Shown: one piece after another, positions 11,540-23,659 of the stretch | How the letters are laid out: each line of letters opens with the position of its first letter | Position numbering within the stretch: the first letter of the stretch is position 1 | Assembly: GCA_037179385.1 (NCBI GenBank) | Contig: CM074185.1 | Location: 53,323,000-53,386,999 of the forward strand | Length of the DNA stretch: 64,000 nucleotides | Reading direction: 5' to 3' | From: Holothuria scabra | Lineage: Eukaryota > Echinodermata > Holothuroidea > Aspidochirotida > Holothuriidae | Program-made: the position numbers and the translations under genes | Notes under the pieces: generated by a model | The model's input: only the letters and a program-made list of their open reading frames with translations | Database searches by the model: none | What the model was told of the DNA's origin: nothing

Positions 11540-14500
11540 CAGTAGTTTCTGCACCGGATACACCATCAAATTAAGGCTGATATATCTTAAACAGCTGTGA
11601 AAGGGACAAAACTTTAGTCATTGCCAGTATGAAATTACTTCATGCACAACACTCTTTGTCCTACAATTGAGTCACATAGTGTTATAGTAAAATATATCCC
11701 ACAATTAGAAAGACTTGTGTGAATTGACAGATTTCAGACTACATTCTGATCACATATGATGGCCTAGCTAGCTCGACAATTGGCTTTTCACCCCCTAAAT
11801 TAGGACAAAATCAAAAAAGACTAGTTGTGTGGTGCACAAAAGTTTAGGAAGGGTTTGCTTGATGAAAGCATTATACACTGTACAGTATGATTAGAAATAA
11901 ATTGGACTGACCATGTTCAAAGGATAAGAATGCTATCCAACCAGCTCAGTACTGTTGTAATAATGCCAACAATTTCCACTGAATGCTTAATTGACATGTG
12001 ACAGCAAATTGCATCTAGGGATAGTCTTGCCATGATGGTTGTCTGAAACAGTCCTTCCACACCCAACCTCCGGAGAACTTAGTTTACTAGACCAAAGATT
12101 TTAAGACTTTTCTTGCTACAATCCATTACCTAACCTCATTTAAAACATCAGGGTATTAAATAGCCCTCAAACAGGTCTATGTCATCAGTTAAATGGCCTT
12201 ATGAAATTCTCTACATGTAACAGAATACACATGCAGCCCTGTTAACTAGGGAATGTGGGTGGCAATTAGAACTTCTCTCCACTGATACCCGAAGTGTAAC
12301 TGAATATAAGTCTATCAATCATTTAAGGCCCCCCCCTTACCCTCCAAATTAGGAAAAAAGGTTCTAGCTACCCCACATGACAAAGTTTTTCGTCAAACTA
12401 TGTTTGCCACTGCTAGGCTTCTTTAAAGGGTGAATCTCTTCATTCCAGATGGTTCCAGCCAGTTCTGGTAAAATGGCTAACATCTTTAGCTCCTCAAAAA
12501 GCACACAAACTTTTGTTGCTAAGAGACTAACCCTGTCAAGTAGCTGTCATGTTTAATAAAACAGAACAATTGCAGTGCATGCAACTGCCTGTTGTAATGA
12601 AAGCATTCGCTCCCTACTGCTTCTTCTGAATTGGTCAATGGAAGAGCAGTCACTTATTACAAAGGTTACTCTCTCATAACTAATCCACATGAGTATCCAT
12701 ATTTTTTGAAACAGATTCCCTTCACAAGCTGGCGTACATCTCTCACGTTTCATATGCTAACTATTTTGCATTTTAATTAACATCATATGAAATAAACATC
12801 ATATTAATCCAGGCCTGTGTCAGTCATGTAACAGCTCAGTAGCCTCTGCCTGTCACAAGAATCTTCAGTATGGCTATATGTACATAGCATGAAGTAAATT
12901 AAAATATCATACCAGAGTAATCTAACCTTCGAGAGTACAACATTTTCAACAGTTTACTCAAACTAAAAGGTTGTTACTACATTTGACATATTACTTATTT
13001 ATATTATGCTCTTCTTTGTATCCTTGAAGGCACTAGCACTACAGGAACTGCATCAACTTTCTGGAAAAAAAATCACCTACAATACCTACTCTATGGCAGA
13101 ACTCATGCATGGGAACCTACCATTATCTTCTTGTTAGGCTGGAAGGAAAATTCGTGTCTTCTCTTTAAAGAAGAAAGTGCAGGCCAGGTCTGTATGGTGG
13201 CTTTGAGAACTACATCTCCACTGCAAGCTGATTGCCTAGAGAATTCAACTATTCAAACTTGCTTCGTATGACTGTCAATATTTACTTAATGCAATATTCC
13301 GAGACTGGGGAAGACGGCCGGTGTCATCATGTTAGGATACAGTGGCAGGAGTGCAAGTATAGGAGTGGAAAGGCCACCCAAAAGTACATTGAGATGGGAA
13401 TTTCATGTCATGATATCAGTGACAAAAAATGAACTTGTAGACCCAAACTATGATGCAAGATATATCATGAAAGTTGCATGAAAGCCTCAGATTCCTACAT
13501 TTTAAAAACTTCATTTACAAAGATGGTAGTAGTTTTCATATCACTTGAAATATAAACTTTTTAGAAAAAAAACAAGTTTTTGTATCATTTTTTAAGTGAA
13601 TACATAACAACATGCAAAATAGAAGAGTTATGTTTTGTTTGGGAATTAATCATAGTGTCTACTATTGTAAAAAAATAAGTGCTTTCCACTGTCATGCTCG
13701 TTGATCAAGAAATGTATTATGGCATGTTGATGGGAAATTTTAAGTGTAAAACAATAAAGTGAAACAGCTGGTACAAGATTCCAGTAAGAATATGGTACTC
13801 TACCTGATTTTCATCTTTTCTTTTATGTAATATTTCTGTCAATTGACTTTTTAGGAGTTCAGTAATTATTATAGTTTTGTCAAAAATCATTTAATATTAC
13901 TATGAGATATGAGTGAATTACATATTTCTATACCTTTACATATGTCTTGAAGACTAGTTGGGTCAGGCTATTCACTTACAGAGGTAGATCAGAAAAATGA
14001 TGGGGTATTTACAGGATGTAGAGGAATCTATTTCCAGTGGTTTACAGCAGTTATGGTAGTGTTGTAAATTGCATTCACCGGAGCACGGACCTGTAGCACA
14101 GATGTATAGCCTACCTACCATTTCTTTTGAATGAGAATAACAGTGGCTGTTTTGATGATTTTGAGTTTGCAATTAATGAGCTGTTCATTCTCATATAGAA
14201 TCTAGCATGCACCTAGCGTATTTTATTAGTATTCTGGACCAAAATGGAGGGGGGGGAGGAGAGGAGGAGGGGGAGAATGGAGGAGGTGATACTTACCATA
14301 CACACTGTCCTGCAGGTTGAAAGGCTGACAAGAACTAGTCCACCTCCTTTTGAAATTTACAAATCCATCCATAGAAAATGTATGGTCAAACTTTCAATAG
14401 ATCACATTCCACTTTTTCTGAAGGGCAGCAAGTTTTTACATAGTTTTCAGACTTCAAAAAGGATCACAATGAAGCCCTATTTTAAAAGCTGTGTTCTACA

Positions 14501-15590
14501 CACGCTAGTACCTTCTCCGATTTGAACAAGAACACCAGCCTAGTGCACCTTTGCAGTAGAAGTTCAGCAAAGCTGAATGGAGTTTCAAAAGTCTACAATT
14601 ACATACAACTTCATTCTTATTGGGGACTTCTACGTAGCAGTAGGGTGGACCTGGGTGGACAATGCACAGGGGTCCATGGAGAATTCAAACACCTCAGAGC
14701 TTGTGTGTGCAAGGTTTCATTCCTATCCCATACCCCCACCCCCCACCCCCACCCATGACTATTGGAGCTAGAGGCTTTTAGAAAAATGAATTTGGGTATC
14801 CCTTGCTGTCTAGCTTCCCCATGCATCTAGAAGGCTTTTTTATGCCACTGATTGAGTACACAACTACCAGTACCCCAAAAACATTGATCAATAAGAGTGG
14901 GGTAATTGTTTCAATTCATATCAAATTTAACCAATTGGTACTGATCTTCATGTATATGAAGTGCTATATATTCCTAACTATCTTTGTGGATATGCTCAGT
15001 ACATTCCCTTCAAGTGTAGCAGTGCTGTTTGTACAGTAAGCAAGTGCACATACTGTATGCATGCAATTTGCACAAATATATTTTCTCCTGCTTATGACAA
15101 CAACTTAATTCTGCATCATCCCTCCATAACTAAGAGCAAACAATGATAGATGCTAGGACATATATGAGACCCATCGAAGCAGTGCCACAGTCTCTAATTT
15201 AAGAGGCACCATGCATGCACCAGCATGCACCATTTACTACCAGGCTGGTTTCTAAATGGCACTCAGGTGGGGGCACATAAAGTACTGCACAATATCACAT
15301 ATAAACAAGCTTGTTGATCAGGTGTAGGATTAAACGAAATTAGTGGAAGAGAGCTGATATAAAAGAATTCTCATGGATTGCTCAATGCTTGAACTAAATG
15401 TAATCAAAAGTTTTATTCAAGTCATATTTGGTCCTTGGGATGTTGGCATAAGGTACATGAATGTGGCAACACAGACCCAAAGCACGTCATGAAGTACTGA
15501 ACCTGAAGGAAGTACTGTTCAAGGAGTGATATCAATGTTTCAGCACAGATGGGCAATGCTTACAGTATCAAGTCCTGATTTTACAATTGC
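11540..15590. other. Long non-coding stretch
   Basis: No supportable gene. It has a polypurine GGAGG-rich tract at 14243-14286 and C-rich runs (CCCCCACCCCCAC-type) at 14730-14754. The 66-codon frame at 13232-13432 and the frames around 14244-14771 have no domains, and the latter overlap the low-complexity tracts. Confidence 0.4.
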
Positions 15591-15596
15591 TCTTAT

Positions 15597-15867
15597 TCAA
15601 AATGAAACACAGGGATTTGGTTTAACCCATTCATAGAAAATTTCAAGACTGGAAAATTTCTGTGTCCCACTAACCATGGCGAGGGCTCCAAACATGATGA
15701 TAGCTAGGAAATGTGTATTTTTAGCACAAATAAAATTTACACTGGAAATTAAATGTTCGTCTATAAAATAAAAAAAATATTCTTCCAAATTTTCAACAAT
15801 TCTTGGCAAGGAGCTTCCCATTTTGCTGGTTTTTCCACTGGCACCCTTGCTCATGGCATATTCAAAT
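15597..15867 (-). CDS. Possible minus-strand exon, unknown protein
   Basis: On the minus strand an acceptor (TTTTCTTTTCTTAG) precedes an 89-codon open stretch starting FEYAMSKGASGK and containing LPRIVENLEEYFFYFID, ending at a TGA at 15597. I do not recognise a family and cannot link it in phase to the other minus-strand candidates; the candidate at 17165-17330 already ends in a stop. It could be a separate transcript or a chance open frame. Confidence 0.2.
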
Positions 15868-15899
15868 CTAAGAAAAGAAATATTTAGATCACTTGCACA

Positions 15900-17160
15900 A
15901 GAAGTTTAAGAAAACACATTTGATCAGTGCAAGTGTAGGATATGTAACACAAGCTTGCTCCAAGTTCACAAAAATTGAATTAAAAATCTGAAAACTTTAA
16001 TTGCATATATTTTGAGCATCTGAAGAATTGATTTAATAATTTTATCACAAAATTCTACTTCACTGTATTAAACATAAATTTATTTGAAACATTTTTTTAC
16101 AGGATATCTTTTAAATGTGAATTAGGGTCTACTTCTGGAGGTAGAATATTCAAGCTAAGCCAAGTCCTCTCACTATTTCATACATTCTCCCAACCATTTT
16201 AATTCTACCCACCCACAGCTGTTTAAAACTTTTCATTGCACAGACACAATCCTGGTCTACTGTTTGAAGGGTATATCATCAAAGTGAGCACACAAAACCC
16301 TGTTGAATCAGACTGCACTCTCTGTCGGAATATGAGCCACTCTGCATTCTTGAATTTGATATCACAGATCAGGATGATGCATGGCTATTTCTTACACAGT
16401 ACAGTTACTACAAATAAATAATCTATAATTATCAATCTGAATATCCTGAACATGCAGTTTCAAACTTCCACTTCCTTTGGCATACCAATGTCTCTATTAA
16501 ACAAATGACTTAAACACCTTTAGAAGGGTTCCTGCCATCATTGAAAACCTAAAAAGTCATGAAATTTGAAAAAATATTTTCCAGGGCCTGGTAAAGTTGT
16601 GTTAACCAAGTCATGAAAAATTCATGGAAATTTTCACAAATTTTCATAATTTGATGTAACAGCCCCCCCCCCCCCCCCCCCCAAAAAAAAAAAAAAAAAA
16701 AGTTCTGCAAATTCTTTTAATATTTGGTCCTGGAAAAGTGAAAATTTGTTTCCAGAAATGTAGGAACCCTGCTTCAACTTATGATTCATTTGAAGCTTAC
16801 AAAAGACACATGCCCCACTGAGTGCACCAAAAATTGTTCCTATATTCTTGTTGTCTTTATTGTGCAAGATATGATAGTCCCATTATTTCTTTCATGCTTT
16901 TTAGTATCTGGAATAAAATTCAGACCTAAAGTTTCAGGTATAGCTGATGTTATAACATATAAATGAAAGGCTTCAATACAGTTACAAGCTGGTTGGCAAT
17001 ACTGTTCAGGTATCACACCATCTTCCTATTCACAAAACTTCATACACAAAACACATTTGGCCAATAAAAATTGCTTTTGTGATGTAAACCATTAAATGGC
17101 AAGCAAGGCAAGCAATCTTTCCAGTACTGATGTGGTTTTCTGGGTTCTGCCAGGTTACTC
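15900..17160. other. Non-coding, with poly-C/poly-A tract
   Basis: No gene seen apart from the tract at 16663-16701. A segment around 16170-16280 resembles the TTAAAGGC MITE family internally (ATTCTCCCAACC, then CAGACACAATCCTGGT), probably an old degraded copy. Confidence 0.4.
16663..16701. repeat. C20-A19 homopolymer junction
   Basis: A run of 20 C is followed directly by 19 A and then a G. It could form an i-motif, or a G-quadruplex on the other strand. Homopolymer length is prone to sequencing error. Confidence 0.9.
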
Positions 17161-17164
17161 AAAA

Positions 17165-17330
17165 TCATGCATAAATCCATCCTGGTTGGGAAGTATCAAC
17201 CAGGTGCCTTTTACACCCCAATTGTAGCTGAGATTTTGAATCTTCAGTCCAGTTGAACGTGACACTGTACATGACTAGCATATGCAGAGGTGAACTTGAC
17301 AACTTTGGGTGGATCCTTGGGCTGGTCCTC
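17165..17330 (-). CDS. Possible last exon of a minus-strand gene, unknown protein
   Basis: A strong acceptor (a T-rich tract ending GGCACAG) starts the segment. If joined to the candidate exon at 17860-17976, the phase fits (AG|G) and the frame stays open for 54 codons, including MYSVTFNWTEDSK, before a TGA at 17165. A second frame is also open over most of the segment (starting EDQPKDPPKVVKF, stop near 17245). No family is recognised. Two open frames in one short segment weaken the case. Confidence 0.25.
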
Positions 17331-17859
17331 CTGTGCCAAAAAAAAAAACAGAATAATATATGAAATGCCCACAGAAATATTTTTGCTCTGTCTGAGTTTT
17401 GTTTCCTTGCTTACTTGAAATTTTTCTGGATTGCTTAGTAATCTGCATTGGTACTTCTTCAAATTAAATGTAATAAGCAGGCTCAGCTGGAACTAGAAAT
17501 GTATGAAAAACACTTATAATTTTTTTTCTTTATTCTCCTTGTCACAAATTCCAAAAAGATGAAATTGTTCTCATATTTCTCACTTTCTTGAAGAGAGAGC
17601 AACTTATAAAAGATTTCTTTCAAACTTGTGGTGCCAAAACTTGATTAACTGGACAAGGCCAGAGCTTCAGAGGTGAGGTTGGTATTACTGTCAGTGGGTC
17701 TTGGAACTGGGGATAGGCAACACTACCATTCCTAAATATTGTGAGCAGAATCCAGATCAAAATGGAAATTCAAAAGATATAACAAAAACTTGATATTTTT
17801 CCATCAGGTACAAGGATTCTCTTTTCAAAGAAACTGAAACAAATGCATAGTGAATTTAC

Positions 17860-17976
17860 CTAGATAGTCTACTTTCATGTTTAGACTTGACTGCTTCCTC
17901 CCACATTATATTGTCTGCCTCTGCCTCATCAGTGTCATTTTCATTGTGGCAATCCAGGAAATCTTCAACTGAACTG
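17860..17976 (-). CDS. Possible internal exon of a minus-strand gene, unknown protein
   Basis: It has acceptor CTATTTTGTCAG and donor AG|GTAAAT on the minus strand. The 117 bases encode an acidic, charged stretch with EDFLDCHNENDTDEAEAD and MWEEAVKSKHESRLS. Composition looks more protein-like than most frames here. The exon enters needing two carried-over bases and leaves with two, matching 17165-17330. No family recognised. Confidence 0.3.
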
Positions 17977-18311
17977 CTGACAAAATAGATTGTACTGCAC
18001 TTAGACCTGTACTTCAAGTCACCTCTTGTCCAAGCAGGCAATAATAATGGAGCAATTAGCAAAGTTTGAAAACTACATTTTATCCTTTATATCATATTCT
18101 GAAGATAAATGAATGAAGAAAAAACTAACAAACTGACAAATGGCAAAAAATTTGCAACTTGGGTAAAGGTATTTTTTATCCATGGATGTGTTCATGCCAA
18201 ATGCAAATGGTGAATGTTCCTACCATGCAGTTTCATGATACTGTTTCAATCTAGAGAAATCTCAGATCCTCTTTTCTGCCCTTTGATATCAAAGCATGAT
18301 TAATGAAAAGC

Positions 18312-18559
18312 TTAAAGGGCAAGAGCAGTCTCCCCAACTTGAAGTAGTGTAGAAGACTCTCCTGTTTCATGACTGGCTCTTCACGGTCATGTGCCATTTT
18401 TGAAGTCACTGCTTGGTTTTCCTAGAATATGTAATATTGAAGTCCTAAAAAATTATTAATGATACTTTTAAGAAATTAAGAAAAGTGAAAAGAAAATTAT
18501 CAGCTTTAGCCTTTGCTTCGAAATACAGTAAGTTTGGGATGACTGTTTTTGCCTTTCAA
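18312..18559 (+). mobile_element. AGCAGTC-type MITE copy
   Basis: The left end TTAAAGGGCAAGAGCAGTC and the right end GATGACTGTTTTTGCCTTTCAA are imperfect inverted repeats. They are shared with the copies at 35582-35846 and 59098-59683. No coding capacity. Confidence 0.7.
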
Positions 18560-18569
18560 TGTGGAAAAA

Positions 18570-19960
18570 TGACAACAGCAGTCATGCACCTTGGAGTAGT
18601 ATGGTTAAAATGGGAAGACCCAGTGATTGCAGATCTGCCAGGACTGAGCCTATACAGCACATTAAGAAATTACAAAACAAATTCTGTTTAACAAAGGATT
18701 TTTTTCTTTCCTGGTCAGCTTTTTGATGTTAATATCCGACATTTCAAAAGCACGTTGGAAAGCAGGTATATATGTTTTGCAAGCATGTGACTGCATTTGA
18801 AAGTGGTCAATCAGTTATCACTAGAAAAAAACTTGCATTTTCAGAATTAACACCCAAAGAAACAGATTGGGTAGTATATATTGTTGGAATAATAGATAAA
18901 ATAAGTAATAATAAAAAACATAGGACTTCTGACTTCATAAATCCATTTTGAAATGATGAGAGTAGCCTAGCTAGGTTAAAAAATAAAAGGAAATACAACT
19001 ACTGTGAGTAGAAGAGAGATGCATATCTGACAGTCAAGGTACGGTACTGTACTCCAGAAGAAATGCTTACTGTCATGAAAATAGTCAAAGCTTTAGAAAT
19101 TTATGAACAAATGCAGTAAATATAGCACCCCCTCCCACACTGTGACAAAGACATCACACTTCCATTGCAGAAAGACATGGGAAGACTGTCATCCAATACC
19201 CCCATCCCTTTTTGTTTAGGTAGAGGGCAAAACAACTCCATGCTTAAATCTTGAATGACCCTTTGTGTTTTGGCAATTTATTTTGCCATTAAGTGTTCAG
19301 TAAACCAGGAGTGCCAGAGAGGTGCTAAGGGGAGTGAGGTGGGACAGGGGATGATGGATGGTCCCCGCTGTATATGGGAAACATTTTAGGAACATTTTCC
19401 ATTCTTTTCAAGGGAGCATAGATGGGTATGCTATTTATTGTCCAGAAAGTGACAAGCAACATTCCAATTGTGTACTTCCTTCTAATTCTTGAAGGAAATG
19501 CAATTGTCCTTTAAAAATCACAAAACTTGAAATTTAATATTCAAACCCAAATCAACATTGAATTTAAAATCCAAATTTTCAATTTTTCTTTCATAACATT
19601 TTATTCAAAATAATTCCCAGACAAATCTCTGGGTTTTGGCCACAGATTTGGGTTGCTTGTGCCTACAGTATTATGAAGGATTTCATCATTCCCTTGGAAA
19701 GAGACTGCATGGCAACATGCCGGATGTTGTGACTTATTACAGCACGTACCACAATGCTATAATCATGGGTGAAAAGAGTTGTGAAGCTGAGAAGCTCCTT
19801 CCCAGAAAATTTGGACATCTGGAGGAAAATTTCCCTTTTCATGAAAATGCAGGGAGAATTGTGGAAACTTTTACTCTCTTCCTGGGAAATAATGCAACTC
19901 CCTTCCTGGAAAATAAATATTTTTTCCAGCCCTGGCTGTAATACATGTTGTAGTTAGATG
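18570..19960. other. No supportable gene
   Basis: The 101-codon frame at 19636-19941 is the longest. It lies in GGAAA/TTTCC-rich low-complexity sequence, matches no family and has no splice context. Nothing else stands out. Confidence 0.4.
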
Positions 19961-19964
19961 GAGT

Positions 19965-20205
19965 TTTACAGCCCAGCTTCCAACCTATTGGTTCAAGTCG
20001 AACTGGCCACGGCCTTTTTTCCAGTTGTGGCTCACTGGCTTATTTTCCCTACCCCACTGCTTATACAGAGCAGCGATCATGCAAAATGGCAGTAGGTTCC
20101 TTTTTAGAGTCTTTGGTATGACTCGACCTGGGAAGTGAGCCTTCTGCGTGAGAGGTGGATGCTCTACCGTAGTACCGTTAGACCAAACACACCGTCTGTG
20201 TAATA
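19965..20205 (-). mobile_element. tRNA-derived SINE, near full length
   Basis: On the minus strand it has a tRNA-like head with A-box-like GGTAGAGCATCCACCTCTCA and B-box-like AGGTCGAGTCAT. Next comes GACTCTAAAAAGGAACC, then the shared tail (AGTGGGGTAGGGAAAATAAG, AGCCACAACTGG, GGCCAGTTCGACTTGAACC, TAAAACTCCATCTAACTA). The boxes resemble RNA polymerase III internal promoter elements. Frames across it are shadows. Confidence 0.85.
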
Positions 20206-20351
20206 CATGTTGTATAAGGGAATCGTGCGTATAGGACATGTATGATGTTTGTCTGAACTCAACGAAAGTGCAGCTAGTCTTGGGCAATAACTATTGGTTT
20301 TAAGTTGAACAGCCATTTGCAATGCTCCCTGTGTTTGGCTTCCATAATTAC

Positions 20352-20426
20352 CTGTAGTTGCTGATGAGGGACAAACTGGCTCTAATATACTGTCATAGTG
20401 GCCCTTGACAGGAGTAGATGTCAATG
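20352..20426 (-). CDS. Possible internal exon of a minus-strand gene, unknown protein
   Basis: It has good splice signals: acceptor TTCCATTGAATTGCAG and donor ACTACAG|GTAATT. The open frame includes LTSTPVKGHYDSILEPVC and continues to the donor. It agrees in phase (one carried base) with a frame of the candidate exon at 21610-21703, but that frame has a stop upstream with no ATG after it. The splice signals are the best evidence. It may belong to a non-coding or UTR-rich transcript. Confidence 0.3.
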
Positions 20427-20589
20427 CTGCAATTCAATGGAATATCATATTTACAGCTGGTGATGCAAGTTTGCAGCACAGGATGAACTGTATGGATGAT
20501 TTTCAGTTATTATAACCACACTTCTAACTACTGTAAACTTGATAATACGGCAAGGCTTGTTTTCAAGGAGGTATCTCACAATTTTCTTC

Positions 20590-20730
20590 TCATTCCATAA
20601 TATTGGATATTCAGACAAACCAAGCAATTAAGTAAATTGCACATTTCAGGAAAGAATATTGTCACTTGAATCTATAGCCAATCATGAAACAGGGCAGTCT
20701 AACTACTGTACACTTCTGTACTGTATACTG
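20590..20730 (+). mobile_element. AGCAGTC-type MITE, fragment
   Basis: The internal part of the family at 35582-35846 recurs here: GGATATT, AAACCAAGCA, 'tattgtcac', GCCAATCATGAAAC, GCAGTCTA. The terminal repeats are not intact. Confidence 0.6.
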
Positions 20731-22320
20731 GGGTGAATGCTCTTGTCTTCAAGGAAGGGAGCACATCATATCAATAGAGCAACTAGCCCAATTTGTAAAG
20801 GTAAACTAATCAAGCACATTACAATATAATTCTGAAAATGTTGGCAATGTCAAAACATTACCATAGTGGGTATATTGTGCAATTGGGAGAAAATAATATT
20901 CACTCAGGCTTTGTGGACAATTAATTGATACTGCAACTCGATCTGCATCATTATCAAACAAGATATTGGATAAAGGCCTAACAATGCTCATAAACTGTGC
21001 AATATTTTAGTAAATATAGAAATAAAGTTTCTAGATAGCAAAGATGAGATTTAACTATACCCAACATGAACATGTCATGTACAGTATTGTGTCAGTCAAC
21101 TCAATAAAAAGTTCAAAGTTTAAATTTACTTTCAAGTACAGTTCAAGTACAATTCAAGTACAAGTTAGTTTTCCCTTTAGTCACCTCTTACAGTAGGCAG
21201 GATCAAACAGGCTTCGCCCCTGGAAGCTCTCAGGTTTTAGCATACTGTATCTCTGAATGAAAAATGTAGTCTCTGGAGAGGTATGTTATTTAAATTCTTT
21301 TCAGTAAACCCAAACCCAACTCCTTTCTGACCATGCAGCTAACATTTGGGTGGGGGGAGGGGGATTGAGGAGGGCCAAGGACAAAATCTATGGAGGGCAA
21401 ATGCCCCCTCTTGCCCCAACATAGAGCCACCATTTATGGTGCTAATTAAAGCCGTGAAAACGTTACAACCAATTCTGAATAGCACAAGGTAGACTGTTCT
21501 GTGCTATAGTGTTGTGAACCATGGAAGTACTACCTGGAAGTTAGCTGGGAAAACATGCCTGGAAATTGAAAGACTTGTTTTAATACATCCTGCAGTTATT
21601 TTCACTCACCTATGGGTGTAACAGCTAGCAACTGAGGTGAGGTTGGTCATTCACTTGGCTCTGTCTGTGTGGCCCACTGCATGTACAGTACTTTGAAGAA
21701 CACCTGAAAAGTAAATCAAGACTACTTGCAGTGAAACAGTATTTTATCTTAGGGAAGAGTGCATATATAAGACTTCCATGATTTCAAATCACATGTTCCT
21801 CAATGATTAAGGGGTGGTGTCAAAATTGGTCGTTATAAGAGTCATAATAATGATGATGGATGATGATATGAACAATAGGCCCCATTAAAACAGAAAGGGA
21901 CAAGGGGGGGGGGGGATTGCAATCTATTCTGTCTAAAGGAATTTTAAATCAACCTATACCGATTACCAGTGGCATCAGCAGTGGCTCTTGTATACCCCCT
22001 TATGTAAAAAGTATATTGGGCAAAATGTGTAAGAACTTCACAAACACCTCTTGAAAGCAGCACTTTTTAGTAGTAAAAACAACAGCTGGGAAGTACCATT
22101 TTATGCAATCTGAAACACATTTCAGGCAAAGTGTTCTCTGTATGCAATGTGCTGGTCAATAGTGGCACTCGATATACCATAGGAGCATTTTCTTTGGCCC
22201 ATCACTTCAGCACTTTCCCTCTCCCAATGAAAAAGTTTAGTAATGCCACTGTCAATAACCGAGGACATAAATTTTGCTTGGGCACTAATTTTTATTGCAT
22301 TTGGCATTTCATGTACACTC
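20730..22320. other. Non-coding except for one possible exon
   Basis: No gene seen other than the candidate at 21610-21703. It contains a poly-G run at 21905-21914. The open frames at 22122-22412 on both strands overlap a SINE and are dismissed. Confidence 0.4.
21610..21703 (-). other. Possible non-coding or 5' UTR exon, minus strand
   Basis: Strong signals bound it: acceptor TTGATTTACTTTTCAG and donor CATAG|GTGAGT. All three frames contain a stop. One has an ATG near the 3' end that stays open for 13 codons to the donor, but it meets a stop in the next candidate exon. This suits a 5' UTR or non-coding RNA exon if the splice signals are real. Confidence 0.3.
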
Positions 22321-22324
22321 AATG

Positions 22325-22480
22325 TACAGATTCCCAGCCCGGTCTCACTGAAGACTTTAAAAATGGAGCTACTACCATTGTGCTTGCAAAAGCAATGGAG
22401 TAGGGAAAACAAGCCTGTGAACCAAAACAGAAAAAAAGGTCAAGACTAGCTTGACTTGAACTACTTGGTTGGCAACTTAA
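22325..22480 (+). mobile_element. tRNA-derived SINE family copy
   Basis: It has CCCGGTCTCACTGAAGACTT near the B-box position, then AAAGCAATGGAGTAGGGAAA, AAACAGAAAAAAAGG and GACTTGAACTACTTGGTTGG. The order of blocks matches the copy at 58.2 kb. The 5' head is diverged. Confidence 0.75.
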
Positions 22481-22733
22481 CCCAGAAATAGCATTTATAT
22501 GCCATTCCTGCCTAGATCTTGGGGAAAACAACTTTTAATACTGTATGTACAGGTACAGCAGCTATACTATGCTTAGCCTACCTTACAGTACCCCTCATAG
22601 CCCAGGCCTCCATTTTTAAAACATTTAGTGTTGTCTTGGGGCAACCATTTCACTCATTTTGGTTCAGAAGGAAATTTGGTTGTCCAAAATATTTTTCACT
22701 TAATTACAAAACAGAAGGCTATAATTATGTTCA

Positions 22734-23036
22734 TCACGGGCGGATCCAGGGGGGGCAACTAGGGTCAACTGCCCCCCCCTATGACCAGTCTTGCGCCCCT
22801 CAATACAAGAAAAATGCGCCCGCTGAGTCCTTAAAATAAAGTAAAAACTGCCCGAAAAGTAAAAAAAACAAAGGTCCCCAGAATTTCGAACCGTATAGCT
22901 ATATATAACTGCGGCAATGGGAGTTGGTCTGAGAAATGAGGTCGGTCAAATTCAAGAGTATGCGGCCCCTGTATGGTGTTGGCGCCCCCTCTTTCAAACT
23001 GCCCCTCCTTCAGCTAGGGGCTGGATCCGCCCTTGA
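22734..23036. mobile_element. Non-autonomous inverted-repeat element, about 300 bp
   Basis: TCACGGGCGGATCCAG at the left mirrors CTGGATCCGCCCTTGA at the right (15 of 16 pairs). TTCA directly flanks both ends and may be a short target duplication. The interior has runs of GGGGGGG and CCCCCCC. Class uncertain. Confidence 0.75.
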
Positions 23037-23382
23037 TTCATGTATTATTGGTCTTGAAGAATAAAAAGATGTGATGTTTGAGAGACAGGAACACTCCAAG
23101 TCTGAAATATGGTTATGAAACTATTATGGAAAAAGGTGAGAGAATTTATCAATCAGCAGTATACTTTTTCAGTCCGAGAGGAAAATGGTTGTCCATGGGA
23201 CAACCAACCTGGTTGTCCGTACGGAATTTTTGTTGTCCCAAATATTCTGACAGCCATGAAAATTGATTCCTGTAGCCCAACTGGTTACTGGTAGTAGGCC
23301 AACAGTACTTTGGCTTGAACTGAATTTAGAATGCAGATTTCTTATTTCCCTTGTGAGGAGGGGGTTGTGGGGTGGTGGTGAT

Positions 23383-23651
23383 TGAGGGGAAGGAGATCTG
23401 CATCAGTTTTCAATTGCATACAGGTACAACCAGTTGTTGAATATTTGGTAATTATTTATGCCAAATTGTATATATGAGCATATAAGCAGAATTCAAATTT
23501 TTATTGGAGGTGACCCCCAATGAGGGGAAGGAGATCTGCATCAGTTTTCAATTGCATACAGGTACAACCAATTGTTGAATATTTGGTAATTATTTATGCA
23601 TATATGAGCATATAAGCAGAATTCAAATTTTTATTGGAGGTGACCCCCAAT
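23383..23651 (+). repeat. Tandem duplication, 138-bp unit, two copies
   Basis: Unit 1 is 23383-23520 and unit 2 starts at 23521. The copies are nearly identical, but unit 2 lacks about 11 bases around the TATGCC(AAATTGTAT)ATATGAG stretch. The high identity suggests a recent event. Confidence 0.95.
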
Positions 23652-23659
23652 GCCCCAGT

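Noticed and set aside
20100..20200. Possible tRNA gene on the minus strand
   Set aside because: The A- and B-box-like sequences are followed by the SINE tail and the cloverleaf is degraded, so it is called a SINE instead.
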